This document shows positions 25,241 to 33,763 of a stretch of 64,000 nucleotides of DNA, in pieces (position 1 is the first letter of the stretch; each line of letters begins with the position of its first letter). Position numbers and translations under genes: made by a program. The DNA comes from JAJYSO01 sp964586655 (GTDB lineage Bacteria > Bacteroidota > Bacteroidia > Flavobacteriales > Flavobacteriaceae): contig CAZPGY010000014.1 in NCBI GenBank assembly GCA_964586655.1, forward strand, positions 3,191 through 67,190, written 5' to 3'. The notes below the pieces were generated by a model. That model did not search any database and was not told the DNA's origin. It saw only the letters and a list, made by a program, of their open reading frames with translations.

Positions 25241-26962
25241 TTAAGCATCTACAACTTTCAACAGTTGTTCAAAGTCGAGGGTTTGTTGCGTTCCGGAGGT
25301 CATGTTTTTCAGGGTAAACTCTTCGGCTTCCATTTCTTTGGATCCGGCTAAGATCACAAAAGGAATATGACGACTATTGGCATATTTCATTTGTTTCTTC
25401 ATTTTGGCTTTATCGGGATATAGCTCGGCACAGATTTCATTTTGACGCAACCGATTGACGGCTTTCAAAGCATAAGCGGCCTCTTTTTCTCCAAAATTAA
25501 CAAACATAATTTTAGTGCCGGTCTTTAGGGTTTCCGGGAAGAGTCCCAATTCTTCCAGCACCAGATAGATACGGTCGAGGCCAAAGGAAATTCCCATTCC
25601 GCTCATGTGCTTTAATCCAAAAATCCCGGTCAGGTCATCATAACGTCCGCCGCCGCCGATGGAGCCCATTTTTATGTTTTTAGGGGCTTCCACTTCAATA
25701 ATCGCTCCGGTGTAATAATCCAATCCGCGCGCCAAGGTCACCTCCAAATCCAATTGAGCGGTCTGTAGAGGCATTTCGGCGAGTGCAGCCTGGATGAACT
25801 GCAATTCTTCAATTCCTTTTTGACCGATCTCAGAAGCGGCCAATATCTCTTGTAACTGATCGATTTTCTCGGCAAAAGTGCCTTGCATTTTAAAAATGGG
25901 AGCTACTTTTTTTAGCGCTTCTTCAGCAATTCCTTTATGACGCATTTCTTTTTTGACGCCTTCCTCCCCTATTTTATCGAGCTTATCCAAAGCCACCGTA
26001 AAAGGAATCAGCTTGTCACTTTCCCCGATGACTTCTGCCAATCCGGATAAAATTTTTCGATTGTTTAGTTTTATGGTGGTTCCCTTTAATTGGAGGGCCG
26101 AAAAAACATCGTCATACAATTGAATAAATTCTACCTCCTGCCACAAGCTCTGGCTGCCAATAACATCGGCATCACACTGATAAAATTCGCGATATCGCCC
26201 TTTCTGAGGCCGGTCGGCACGCCATACCGGCTGAATTTGATAGCGCTTAAAAGGAAAGTTGATTTCATTTTGATGTTGCACCACATAACGCGCAAACGGC
26301 ACCGTCAAATCATAACGCAAAGCCTTTTTTGAAATGAGGTCTGAAGAGGCTCGCTCTTCCAGGTAGTTATAGGCTTCATTGGCCACTTCCTGTTTAATCA
26401 GGTATTTGACATATTCCTTGGGGATCTCCTCGTAATATTCAGCCACCAACAAAGCAGTTTCCACCAGTTTTCCCCCTATCTTGGCTGCGATGTATTGCAT
26501 CAGCCCGTCTTGCTTATGCCTTTTTACCGACTGTTCATTATGACGAACAAATTCACTTTCCAATAAAGCTTTCAGCTGCAAGCTTTCAAATATTTCTTTA
26601 GACTTCTCTTCTCTTTTTTCGGGTAACTCAAAGTTCTTGATATCTGCTACCCGATCAATTTGCTGCTTTACCCGTTCGATAAAAGTTTCAACAAACTGAG
26701 AAGTGACCTCCAATTCATCGACAAATTTTTGTAAGCCTTTGGTAAAATCACCGCTATCCAATATCCTAAAAATAAGTCGGTCTCCTTCGTCTCCATATTT
26801 CCCGAGCAAAGTAGAAGACTTTTCAAAGCTGGGGGTTTCAATAGGTTGAAAACCATAAAGTTTAAATTTACTCTTGATGGTTTTTAGAATATAATTGCGT
26901 TTGGCAACCTCTTCGGGTGAAAAATCGCGTGTGCCTTTGGGTAATGAGGGTTTTTGTGACAT
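25241..26962 (-). CDS. hisS: Histidyl-tRNA synthetase with a large insertion
   Basis: A 573-residue class II synthetase that charges tRNA-His. Diagnostic segments are the N-terminal SLPKGTRDFSPEEVAKRNYI, motif 2 QPVWRADRPQKGRYREFYQ, the histidine-specific LARGLDYYTGAI, SIGGGGRYDDL and GMGISFGLDRIYLVLEEL, then a C-terminal anticodon-binding domain. Most bacterial HisRS are 420-470 residues. The excess is a charged, helical insertion at about residues 74-208, between the motif 1 region (FRILDSGD) and ALRYDLTVPFARYV. The frame is unbroken through it. Order on the minus strand: DUF6495-like gene, hisS, DUF3784. Confidence 0.93.
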   Translation of the reverse strand: MSQKPSLPKGTRDFSPEEVAKRNYILKTIKSKFKLYGFQPIETPSFEKSSTLLGKYGDEGDRLIFRILDSGDFTKGLQKFVDELEVTSQFVETFIERVKQQIDRVADIKNFELPEKREEKSKEIFESLQLKALLESEFVRHNEQSVKRHKQDGLMQYIAAKIGGKLVETALLVAEYYEEIPKEYVKYLIKQEVANEAYNYLEERASSDLISKKALRYDLTVPFARYVVQHQNEINFPFKRYQIQPVWRADRPQKGRYREFYQCDADVIGSQSLWQEVEFIQLYDDVFSALQLKGTTIKLNNRKILSGLAEVIGESDKLIPFTVALDKLDKIGEEGVKKEMRHKGIAEEALKKVAPIFKMQGTFAEKIDQLQEILAASEIGQKGIEELQFIQAALAEMPLQTAQLDLEVTLARGLDYYTGAIIEVEAPKNIKMGSIGGGGRYDDLTGIFGLKHMSGMGISFGLDRIYLVLEELGLFPETLKTGTKIMFVNFGEKEAAYALKAVNRLRQNEICAELYPDKAKMKKQMKYANSRHIPFVILAGSKEMEAEEFTLKNMTSGTQQTLDFEQLLKVVDA

Positions 26963-27041
26963 CTTATTTAGGGTTTGTACAAGTTTTCTTACTTCAAAAA
27001 TTTGGCTCTGTTATGGGGATAAAACCTGCACGGTGGTCTTT

Positions 27042-27518
27042 TTAACTTGGTTTTACTATTTCTTCAAAATAGCGATACAGCTCGCCTTTAGTGATATTGG
27101 CGCCCTGTTTAATCAGCGCAAAAATATCGGTATTCCGTTCCTCGTCGATGGCTTTGGTAGAGGTGTAAATATTTACCTGTTCGTCCATTAGGTTTTTTTG
27201 CAACCAGCGATAGCCGTCTTTTGTCGACAGGTCAATGGCCTTGTTATCGACTTTAATGCCAATTAATGAAATTTGATGGTCTTCAATCTTAAAGAGAAAC
27301 ATTTGCTGTTTAGAGAAATGTTCTAAATAATTGACTTTATTCAACACATTTTCCCACACCACATCGCTAAAGACATCTATTTCTTCTTCGGCTACTTCGG
27401 GCTTTTCGCTTTTTAGGCTTTTCCATTCTTGGGCATCAATGCCTTGAGAAGCTAAAAAACGGATAAACTCGTGATGCATTTCTTCGAGCTGTTCTTGGGT
27501 CAATCGGGCATATTTCAT
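27042..27518 (-). CDS. Conserved Bacteroidota protein (DUF6495-like)
   Basis: A 158-residue cytoplasmic protein starting at MKYARLTQEQLEEMHHEFI (ATG 27518; an earlier start would add 16 residues without family support). The pattern EKPEVAEEEIDVFSDVVWE, KVNYLEHFSKQQMFLFKI and NTDIFALIKQGANITKGELY is, as far as I can judge from memory, that of DUF6495, a Bacteroidota-only family of unknown function. It lies 79 bp upstream of hisS on the same strand and is likely in its operon. Confidence 0.6.
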   Translation of the reverse strand: MKYARLTQEQLEEMHHEFIRFLASQGIDAQEWKSLKSEKPEVAEEEIDVFSDVVWENVLNKVNYLEHFSKQQMFLFKIEDHQISLIGIKVDNKAIDLSTKDGYRWLQKNLMDEQVNIYTSTKAIDEERNTDIFALIKQGANITKGELYRYFEEIVKPS

Positions 27519-27564
27519 AAAACTTGTTTTGGCTGATTCATATTTAAATTTATACCGTAATAAC

Positions 27565-27747
27565 AATTAATACAGACCAATATTCAGGTAAAAATTACAA
27601 ATCTCTGGGTTAATCCCGCACGTGCGGGACGTCACAACTAAGGCTACGTCTGCGCCTGTGTCTGCCGACGAGGCAGGTTTTTCGCCTTGACCTTTGAGTT
27701 TTTTTAACACCGAATCTTTGGCCTATTTCATAAATGAATTTGGTATC
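27565..27747. repeat. Family A element, degenerate copy
   Basis: Similar to the reverse complement of 18008-18168: the same CAATATT..AAATTtCAAATcTCTG block, the central ..TTTTTcGCCTTGA block, and the end CTATTTcATAAATgaaTTTGGTAT. The central part instead contains the palindrome TCCCGCACGTGCGGGA. The left end cannot be placed exactly. Confidence 0.5.
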
Positions 27748-27828
27748 ACTTGTAAGCCTTTTTGATATTAGCGCAATAATAACAATAAATAAACAAAAGT
27801 CCTACCGCTTGTGGCGCAGTACTGCCAA

Positions 27829-27862
27829 AAAAAAAGCCCACCCTATTTTGAAGGGCAGGCTT
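27829..27862 (-). terminator. Terminator of the rpsF-rpsR-rplI operon
   Basis: On the minus strand AAGCCTGCCCT-N7-AGGGTGGGCTT forms a long stem (one mismatched pair) directly followed by a run of nine T residues, 26 bp after the rplI stop. Confidence 0.85.
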
Positions 27863-27887
27863 ATTATTTTTCAAGGTCTTCTACAGC

Positions 27888-28337
27888 TTAAGCTTCCTCC
27901 ACAACATCAAAGGTCAATGAGGTGATCACCTCGCGATGGAAACGCAACTTGGCTTCATACTGTCCCAGTCGCTTGATATTGCCACCGAGGATAGAAATGT
28001 ATTTCTTATCGATCTCTATATCTTCTTTGGCCAAGGCCTCACTCAAATTAGCAGCGGTAATGCTACCAAACATCTTACCGTTATTTTGAGCTTTGGCAGA
28101 CATTTTAAGTTCCAATGCTTCCACTTTTTCGGCTTTTTGCTTAGCCTCGTCAATATTTTTCTTTTCTTTATAAGCTTGTTGTTTAAGCTTTTCTTCGAGT
28201 TGTCGACGCGTAGAAGGCGTTGAAAGAATCGCATAACCTCTTGGGATCAGGTAATTACGTCCATAACCGTTCTTTACTTGTACGACATCATCGACAAAGC
28301 CCAATTTATCAACATCTTTTTTTAATATAAGTTCCAT
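27888..28337 (-). CDS. rplI: 50S ribosomal protein L9
   Basis: A 149-residue protein with the L9 N-terminal signature MELILKKDVDKLGFVDDVVQVKNGYGRNYLIP, cut here by the family into the N domain (1-50), a long connecting helix rich in Lys/Glu, and a C-terminal domain (FGSITAANLSEAL onward). L9 binds 23S rRNA and affects frame maintenance. It is the last gene of the rpsF-rpsR-rplI operon and is followed by a strong terminator. Confidence 0.97.
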   Translation of the reverse strand: MELILKKDVDKLGFVDDVVQVKNGYGRNYLIPRGYAILSTPSTRRQLEEKLKQQAYKEKKNIDEAKQKAEKVEALELKMSAKAQNNGKMFGSITAANLSEALAKEDIEIDKKYISILGGNIKRLGQYEAKLRFHREVITSLTFDVVEEA

Positions 28338-28352
28338 AGTTTATTATCTTTA

Positions 28353-28649
28353 TTATTTTAATAAATCTCCAACATACGGCATTAAAGCCAAGTGACGAGC
28401 ACGTTTAACGGCTTTGGCTACCTTTCGTTGGTATTTCAGAGAAGTTCCGGTCAAACGACGAGGCAAGAGCTTGCCTTGTTCGTTGACGAAGGACATTAAA
28501 AAATCAGGATCTTTATAGTCGATGTATTTAATTCCCGACCGTTTGAAACGACAATAGCGTTTCTTGGTCTTTGTTTCAATATTCAGCGGGGTCAGGTAAC
28601 GGATTTCCCCTTTTTTACTTTCTTTTGCTTGTTGTTCAATGGATGCCAT
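28353..28649 (-). CDS. rpsR: 30S ribosomal protein S18
   Basis: A 98-residue basic protein; KKRYCRFKRSGIKYIDYKDP and RRLTGTSLKYQRKVAKAVKR are the conserved S18 core, and the C-terminus ALMPYVGDLLK is typical. S18 pairs with S6 on the 30S platform. It lies 3 bp after rpsF and 15 bp before rplI. The N-terminal 20 residues (charged, EQQAKESKKGE) are a Bacteroidota-type extension. Confidence 0.97.
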   Translation of the reverse strand: MASIEQQAKESKKGEIRYLTPLNIETKTKKRYCRFKRSGIKYIDYKDPDFLMSFVNEQGKLLPRRLTGTSLKYQRKVAKAVKRARHLALMPYVGDLLK

Positions 28650-28652
28650 AAC

Positions 28653-28991
28653 TTAGGATTTTGCTTTGTTTCGTTCTACTCGTTTTTTTGCCCACTCAAT
28701 GGCGTGTTTGTCCAGCTTAACGGTCAAATAACGCATCATGCGCTGGTCTTGTCTAAACATAAATTCGAGTTCAGCAATTGTTTGCCCCTCTACTTCATAT
28801 TCAAACAGGTGATAAAATCCGCTTTTTTTGTGTTGAATGGGGTAAGCGAGTTTTTTCAAGCCCCAGTCTTCTTGGTTGACCATCTTGGCCCCTTTTGAAA
28901 CAAGGAAATCTTCGTACTTTTTCACTGTTTCCTTTACCTGATCTTCAGATAAAACGGGATTCAAAATGAAAACAGTTTCATAATGGTTCAT
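28653..28991 (-). CDS. rpsF: 30S ribosomal protein S6
   Basis: A 112-residue protein starting MNHYETVFILNPVLSEDQVK with the S6 core LAYPIQHKKSGFYHLFEYE. It forms a heterodimer with S18 on the small subunit. First gene of the operon; a near-perfect promoter lies 34-64 bp upstream. Confidence 0.97.
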   Translation of the reverse strand: MNHYETVFILNPVLSEDQVKETVKKYEDFLVSKGAKMVNQEDWGLKKLAYPIQHKKSGFYHLFEYEVEGQTIAELEFMFRQDQRMMRYLTVKLDKHAIEWAKKRVERNKAKS

Positions 28992-29024
28992 AAATCAATT
29001 ATTTAGGTTCATAAAAATAGGCTG

Positions 29025-29055
29025 CAAAAATAATTGTTTTTTTGAGAGTATGCAA
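29025..29055 (-). promoter_or_regulatory. Promoter of the rpsF operon
   Basis: Minus strand: TTG (29055-29053), a 20-base spacer, then TATTTTTG (29032-29025), matching the Bacteroidota consensus TTG-N17-23-TAnnTTTG. The predicted start of transcription is about 30 bp upstream of the rpsF ATG. Confidence 0.65.
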
Positions 29056-29277
29056 GATAGATTTGTAAATATTTTGAAGGCTATGCCAAGTAGCGTAAAA
29101 AAAAACCGAATAAGCCAAAATTTACAAACCTGTTTCTTCAAGTGCGGTCAAGACTTCCTTAGTTACAACCAACCGATCGGCTCCGACCGAGGAGACCGTA
29201 ATCAACTGTCCTTCTTACACCTAAAACGCCATAGAACCCTAAAAAACGTATGAATATCCGTTTCAAGCATCGCTTTT

Positions 29278-29679
29278 TTAAAACAGACGGTCCAACGAAT
29301 ACTTACCGCCACCGGCAAACAACAGGGCTACAAAACTCGATAAAAACAGGGTTTGCAACTGTTTAGCGGCAAAAGGCTCCGGACCGTGTACCACAAAGAC
29401 CACCACCAAAAAATTGATTACCAAAACGGCGGCTGCCCAACGGGTTTTAATCCCCAACATAATCAAAATAGCACACAAAAACTCGGCTATACAGGATAGA
29501 ATCAAGGAGGCGGTAACACCAATCCCGATGGGGTCTATAAACTCAATTTCCCCGCTAATCAGTGCATTAAATTTATGCAAACCGTGATAAAGGAACAGTA
29601 CCAAAGCCACTAAAACCCGAAAAATCAGGAGTCCTAAATCAGGAGATAAAATACCGTATCGTCTGGAGGAAGTACTCAT
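29278..29679 (-). CDS. DoxX family membrane protein
   Basis: A 133-residue protein with four hydrophobic helices. LLIFRVLVALVLFLYHGLHKF near the N-terminus and AEFLCAILIMLGIKTRWAA in the middle are typical DoxX-family segments. Related proteins take part in quinol oxidation or redox stress, but most are uncharacterised. It follows a lipoprotein gene (76 bp gap) on the same strand and could share its transcript. Confidence 0.85.
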   Translation of the reverse strand: MSTSSRRYGILSPDLGLLIFRVLVALVLFLYHGLHKFNALISGEIEFIDPIGIGVTASLILSCIAEFLCAILIMLGIKTRWAAAVLVINFLVVVFVVHGPEPFAAKQLQTLFLSSFVALLFAGGGKYSLDRLF

Positions 29680-29755
29680 AGCTAAAAAAGATTTAAACGT
29701 TGATTTAGAGGTAAACTTACTAAAAAATATTTTATATCACCGTTTTCAACTTTCA

Positions 29756-30184
29756 CTACTTCAATAAAGACTGCGCATTAGAAATGCTTTGATCTACGAG
29801 TCGCCCTACCTTCGTCAAGTTTTTTTGTTGTTCTTTCAAACGCGTGGTTCTCGCTTCCCATTCGGCGTCAGTATATTGTTTTTTATCGTTGTTAATATCA
29901 GGGAAAGCTTCACTGAATTGATGCATCCACTCCATCATAGCGTCATGGGCTTTCTTCAATTGATCGGAAGCCTGTTTGTATTTTTGTCCGGTTTCTGTTG
30001 AATCAATCTTGGGGTTTAACTTGGCAATCAAGTTGCTGATGGTTCCCATATCGCCCATCATCTCGTCATGCCCGCTGATGACATCGCTTTTAAGGGTTTT
30101 AAATTTTTTCTCTGCAGTAGAATTTTGCTGACCACAGGCTGATATCAGGCTTACCACGGTCAAAATTAAAATATACTTCTTCAT
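29756..30184 (-). CDS. Small lipoprotein, helical, unknown function
   Basis: A 142-residue protein with a lipobox (MKKYILILTVVSLISAC, Cys17). The mature part is almost entirely helical and rich in Lys, Asp, Met and Gln (SDQLKKAHDAMMEWMHQFSE), similar to short coiled-coil lipoproteins common in Flavobacteriia. No enzymatic motif is seen. A family B element occupies most of the gap between it and valS. Confidence 0.65.
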   Translation of the reverse strand: MKKYILILTVVSLISACGQQNSTAEKKFKTLKSDVISGHDEMMGDMGTISNLIAKLNPKIDSTETGQKYKQASDQLKKAHDAMMEWMHQFSEAFPDINNDKKQYTDAEWEARTTRLKEQQKNLTKVGRLVDQSISNAQSLLK

Positions 30185-30229
30185 TGTTTATTGGTTTTAA
30201 ATTATGAACTTATTTAAACTTTTTTTATT

Positions 30230-30390
30230 GAGCTCATTTAAACTTTCTATTATTGACTGCAAAATGATCTTTTTGCCCCATATTTTGTCTTTTCCTTACT
30301 CCATAGCTACGGCTATGCAGTGCAAAAAAGACTTCATCTGGGACAAAAATCTCTATTTTTCGCTTCAATCCTAAAAGTTTAAATGACCTC
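30230..30390. repeat. Family B inverted-repeat element, copy 2
   Basis: A 161-bp copy with ends GAGCTCATTTAAACTTT and AAAGTTTAAATGACCTC and the central hairpin CATAGC-TACG-GCTATG; 118 bp are identical to copy 1. The right end plus one base forms the TGA stop codon of valS on the minus strand, precisely as copy 1 does for the DUF3784 gene. Confidence 0.75.
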
Positions 30391-33022
30391 ATTGCAAGTT
30401 CTTTAATTGAGCATGTATTGCTTCAATCTTGGCCTGGGCATCGGCTTGTTTTTGCTTTTCTTTGGCTACGACCTGTTCGGGAGCATTTTCAACAAAACGC
30501 TCATTAGACAATTTCTTTTCCACCGATTTTAAAAAGCCCCGGTTATAACGCAATTCCTTTTCCAATTTTTTCCGCTCTGCCTCCACATCGATATGACCTT
30601 CCATAGAAATAAAATACTCATTGGATTTGATTCGAAAAGACAGGCTGTTGTCTTGTGGAGTTTGCACCTCCTCAAGCGTTGATACATTTCCCATATTAAC
30701 AATGACACTTTCAAAAGCTTCCGGCAGGTTTTCCCCATTGATGACCTTTAAGCTGATCGAGTCTTTAAAGGAAATATTTTTTTCTTTTCTGATGTTTCGG
30801 ATATGGCTCACCACTTCTTTAACCACTTCAAAATTGGCCAGGTATTTTTGATCATAAGTCTTGAGTTCGGGCCAACTTGAAACGATTAGCGCCTCTGTTG
30901 TTTTGCGATCTGCAATCAATTGCCATATTTCTTCACTCAAAAAGGGCATAAACGGATGCAACAATTTTAAGTTATCCTCCAAAAGCCCAATGGCTTCTTC
31001 ATAAGATTTTTGATCAATAGGCTGCTGATAATCAGGCTTTATAGCTTCTAACAGCCAAGAGCAAAAATCATCCCAAATGAGCTTATAAGTTGTCATTAAA
31101 GCATCAGAAATACGATATTTACTAAAGTGGTCTTCAATTTCTGCCAGTTTTTCCTGCAGGCGGTTTTTGTACCAATTCAAAGCCACTTTGGCCGATTCGG
31201 GTTGCTCGACGGTTTTGCTCACCTCCCAGCCTTCTATCAACCGGAAAGCATTCCATATTTTATTGCCAAAATTTTTCCCTTGTCGACAGCGTTTTTTATC
31301 AAATAACAAATCATTGCCGGCTGCATTACTGAGCAACAAGCCCACTCGAACACCGTCGGCACTGTAGTCTTCAATCAGCTGCAGAGCGTCAGGAGAATTT
31401 CCGAGAGACTTGGACATCTTTCGCCGTTTTTTATCGCGAACCAATCCGGTGAGATATACATTTTCAAAAGGCCGTTTCCCGGTGTATTCATAACCGGCAA
31501 AAATCATACGAGCCACCCAGAAAAACAGGATGTCCGGACCGGTGACCAAATCATTGGTGGGGTAGTAATATTGAAAATCTTCATTCTGCGGATTCCGAAT
31601 GCCGTCAAACACACTCATTGGCCAAATCCAAGAGGAGAACCAAGTATCGAGCACATCTTCATCTTGACGCAAATCTTCTTCGGTAAGGGCCGTATTTCCG
31701 GTTTTTTCTATGGCGCGTTCTAAGGCTTTTGCTCGGGTCTCGGCCACCACAAAATCCGTTTTATGCTCACCGTAATAGTAGGCCGGAATTCGGTGTCCCC
31801 ACCACAATTGTCGCGAAATATTCCAATCTCGAATATTTTTGACCCAGTGGCTATAGGTGTTTTTAAATTTATCGGGAAACAATTTAATTTCATCACTTTC
31901 CAAGACCGCATGAATTGCCGGTTTGACCAATTCATCCATTTTTAAAAACCACTGATCAGACAAACGAGGTTCGATTACGGCTTGGGTGCGCTCTGAGGTT
32001 CCTACACTGTTGACATAGTCCTCTACTTTCAACAAAAAGCCTTTCGCTTTGAGTTCTTCGGCAAATTCTTTTCGAACTACAAATCGATCTTTGCCTTCAT
32101 AGTGCAAACCGGCCGCATTTAAGGTAGCGTCTTCATTAAACATATCTATGACCTCCAACTTGTGCTTATCGCCCAATATTTTATCGTTTTCATCATTGGC
32201 AGGAGTCACTTTCAAACAACCGGTTCCAAATTCCATATCCACATAATCGTCTTCAATAACCGGCACTTCTCGATTGACCACCGGCACGATAACGGTTTTG
32301 CCCTTCAAGTGCTGGTGGCGTTCGTCATTCGGATTGATACAAATGGCGGTATCGCCAAAGATGGTTTCCGGCCGAGTGGTAGCGATGGTTAGGTAATCTT
32401 CACTATCCTTTATGGGATATTTTACATAATACAACTTCCCTTGTTGTTCTTTATAGATCACTTCCTCATCAGAAAGGGTGGTTTTGGCTTCGGGATCCCA
32501 ATTGACCATGCGATAGCCACGGTAAATCATGCCTTTGTCATACAAATCAACAAAAACTCGAATCACCGATTTATACATATCTTCATCCAAGGTGAATTTT
32601 TGACGGTCCCAATCACAGGAAGCACCAAGTTTTTGAAGTTGTTTTAAGATGCGACCTCCATAAGTGTCCGTCCATTCCCAAGCGTGTTTTGTAAATTCTT
32701 CACGACTGATATTTCCCTTGTCAATTCCTTCTGCTTTGAGTTTGGCCACTACTTTTGCTTCAGTAGCAATAGAAGCATGGTCCATTCCCGGAACCCAGCA
32801 AGCATTGTAGCCTTTTAGCCGAGCACGACGAATCAACACATCCTGAATGGTATTGTTTAGCATATGCCCCATATGCAGTACTCCGGTGACATTGGGAGGC
32901 GGAATGACGATGGTGTAAGGTTCTTTTTCATTCACTTCCGAATGAAAATATTTGTGTTTCAACCAGTAGTCATACCACTTGTTTTCTATCGCTTTGGCAT
33001 CATATTTTGCTGGGATAGCCAT
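30389..33022 (-). CDS. valS: Valyl-tRNA synthetase
   Basis: An 877-residue class I synthetase. The HIGH motif appears as HMGH (residues 50-53) in PPPNVTGVLHMGHM, and KMSKS is at 535-539. The editing domain (TTRPETIFGDTAI) hydrolyses Thr-tRNA-Val, and a C-terminal coiled coil (GHIDVEAERKKLEKELRY) contacts the tRNA. Length and motifs are standard. The TGA stop is supplied by the end of a family B element; the coding region shows no other sign of disruption. A -7 promoter box lies at 33051-33058. Confidence 0.96.
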   Translation of the reverse strand: MAIPAKYDAKAIENKWYDYWLKHKYFHSEVNEKEPYTIVIPPPNVTGVLHMGHMLNNTIQDVLIRRARLKGYNACWVPGMDHASIATEAKVVAKLKAEGIDKGNISREEFTKHAWEWTDTYGGRILKQLQKLGASCDWDRQKFTLDEDMYKSVIRVFVDLYDKGMIYRGYRMVNWDPEAKTTLSDEEVIYKEQQGKLYYVKYPIKDSEDYLTIATTRPETIFGDTAICINPNDERHQHLKGKTVIVPVVNREVPVIEDDYVDMEFGTGCLKVTPANDENDKILGDKHKLEVIDMFNEDATLNAAGLHYEGKDRFVVRKEFAEELKAKGFLLKVEDYVNSVGTSERTQAVIEPRLSDQWFLKMDELVKPAIHAVLESDEIKLFPDKFKNTYSHWVKNIRDWNISRQLWWGHRIPAYYYGEHKTDFVVAETRAKALERAIEKTGNTALTEEDLRQDEDVLDTWFSSWIWPMSVFDGIRNPQNEDFQYYYPTNDLVTGPDILFFWVARMIFAGYEYTGKRPFENVYLTGLVRDKKRRKMSKSLGNSPDALQLIEDYSADGVRVGLLLSNAAGNDLLFDKKRCRQGKNFGNKIWNAFRLIEGWEVSKTVEQPESAKVALNWYKNRLQEKLAEIEDHFSKYRISDALMTTYKLIWDDFCSWLLEAIKPDYQQPIDQKSYEEAIGLLEDNLKLLHPFMPFLSEEIWQLIADRKTTEALIVSSWPELKTYDQKYLANFEVVKEVVSHIRNIRKEKNISFKDSISLKVINGENLPEAFESVIVNMGNVSTLEEVQTPQDNSLSFRIKSNEYFISMEGHIDVEAERKKLEKELRYNRGFLKSVEKKLSNERFVENAPEQVVAKEKQKQADAQAKIEAIHAQLKNLQ

Positions 33023-33050
33023 AATTTGGTCTGATTTTTGAAATTGTAGG

Positions 33051-33058
33051 CAAATGTA
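33051..33058 (-). promoter_or_regulatory. -7 promoter box of valS
   Basis: TACATTTG on the minus strand matches TAnnTTTG, 28 bp upstream of the ATG. No convincing -33 TTG at the right distance. Confidence 0.35.
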
Positions 33059-33154
33059 GGGATAACCATAAAATTAAAAAATTAAAAATCCCGCTTAATT
33101 TATTTTTTGTAAGTTGCAACATGTAAGGTGATCCTTACCTAAAAATTTAATGCC

Positions 33155-33532
33155 ATGAAAACACTTGTTAGTTCTTGCATCTTTTTAGTAATTGGCTTTG
33201 TGGTAAACGCCCAGGCCAAAATATCGTTTGACCAGACTACTGTTTCTTATAGCAATGTAGAACAGGGGAAAGAATCTACGCGTACTTTTTCATTTAAGAA
33301 CACGGGAGATCAACCGCTTATTATCAAAAAAGTAACGACTACCAGCAGTCACCTTAAGGTTTCTACTCCCCAAAACAATATTGCACCGGGGAAGTCCGGT
33401 AAAATTAAAGTTGTTTTTGATGCCCAACAAAAAGGGCCCATCCGCCGCACCATCACCGTGTTTTCCAATGCTGAAAACGCCCCTTATAAAGCTTTGAAAG
33501 TTACCGGAAACGTAATTAAAAATAAAGAATAG
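33155..33532 (+). CDS. DUF1573 secreted protein
   Basis: A 125-residue protein with a signal peptide (cleavage after VNA at about residue 19). The rest is one immunoglobulin-like domain of the DUF1573 family: KISFDQTTVSYSNVEQGKES, TFSFKNTGDQPLIIKKVTTT and IAPGKSGKIKVVFDAQQKGP. Such proteins are abundant in Bacteroidota and exported; their role is unknown. It is divergent from valS. A small palindrome GTAAGG-TGAT-CCTTAC lies in its leader at 33123-33138. Confidence 0.85.
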   Translation: MKTLVSSCIFLVIGFVVNAQAKISFDQTTVSYSNVEQGKESTRTFSFKNTGDQPLIIKKVTTTSSHLKVSTPQNNIAPGKSGKIKVVFDAQQKGPIRRTITVFSNAENAPYKALKVTGNVIKNKE

Positions 33533-33558
33533 CCCTCGAGCTCATAAAAAACATTCTA

Positions 33559-33631
33559 ATACCAAAATGACAAATTAATTAGTTCAATCTTTCTATGAAA
33601 TATTAGCACAATTAATAAATCACTTTGGTAT
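33559..33631. repeat. Short palindromic element related to family A ends
   Basis: Left arm from 33559 (ATACCAAAATGA...) and right arm 33611-33631 are inverted repeats matching at 17 of 21 positions, around a 30-bp centre. The ATACCAA end recalls family A. The rest of the 502-bp gap 33533-34034 holds a fragment of the GCACGC repeat (33716-33763) and a lone family A-like end (ATAAAATTGGTATT near 34004-34017), but no credible gene. Confidence 0.5.
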
Positions 33632-33715
33632 AACAGACCAAATATACGCTTCATTACCTCTTGTGTTTAGTACTGAATATTGGAATTTGCGCGTCCTTTT
33701 AGCGTGAGTTTTTAA

Positions 33716-33763
33716 GGCACGCCGATAACGCTGATTGTACTGATTTTCACTGATCTTTTTTAT
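33716..33763 (+). repeat. Fragment of the GCACGC-ended repeat
   Basis: GGCACGCCGATAACGCTGAT and the following TTTTCACTGATC resemble the left half of the units at 15.3 and 15.9 kb with several substitutions; the GCGTGC end is absent. No intact GxxExxY gene accompanies it. Confidence 0.45.
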
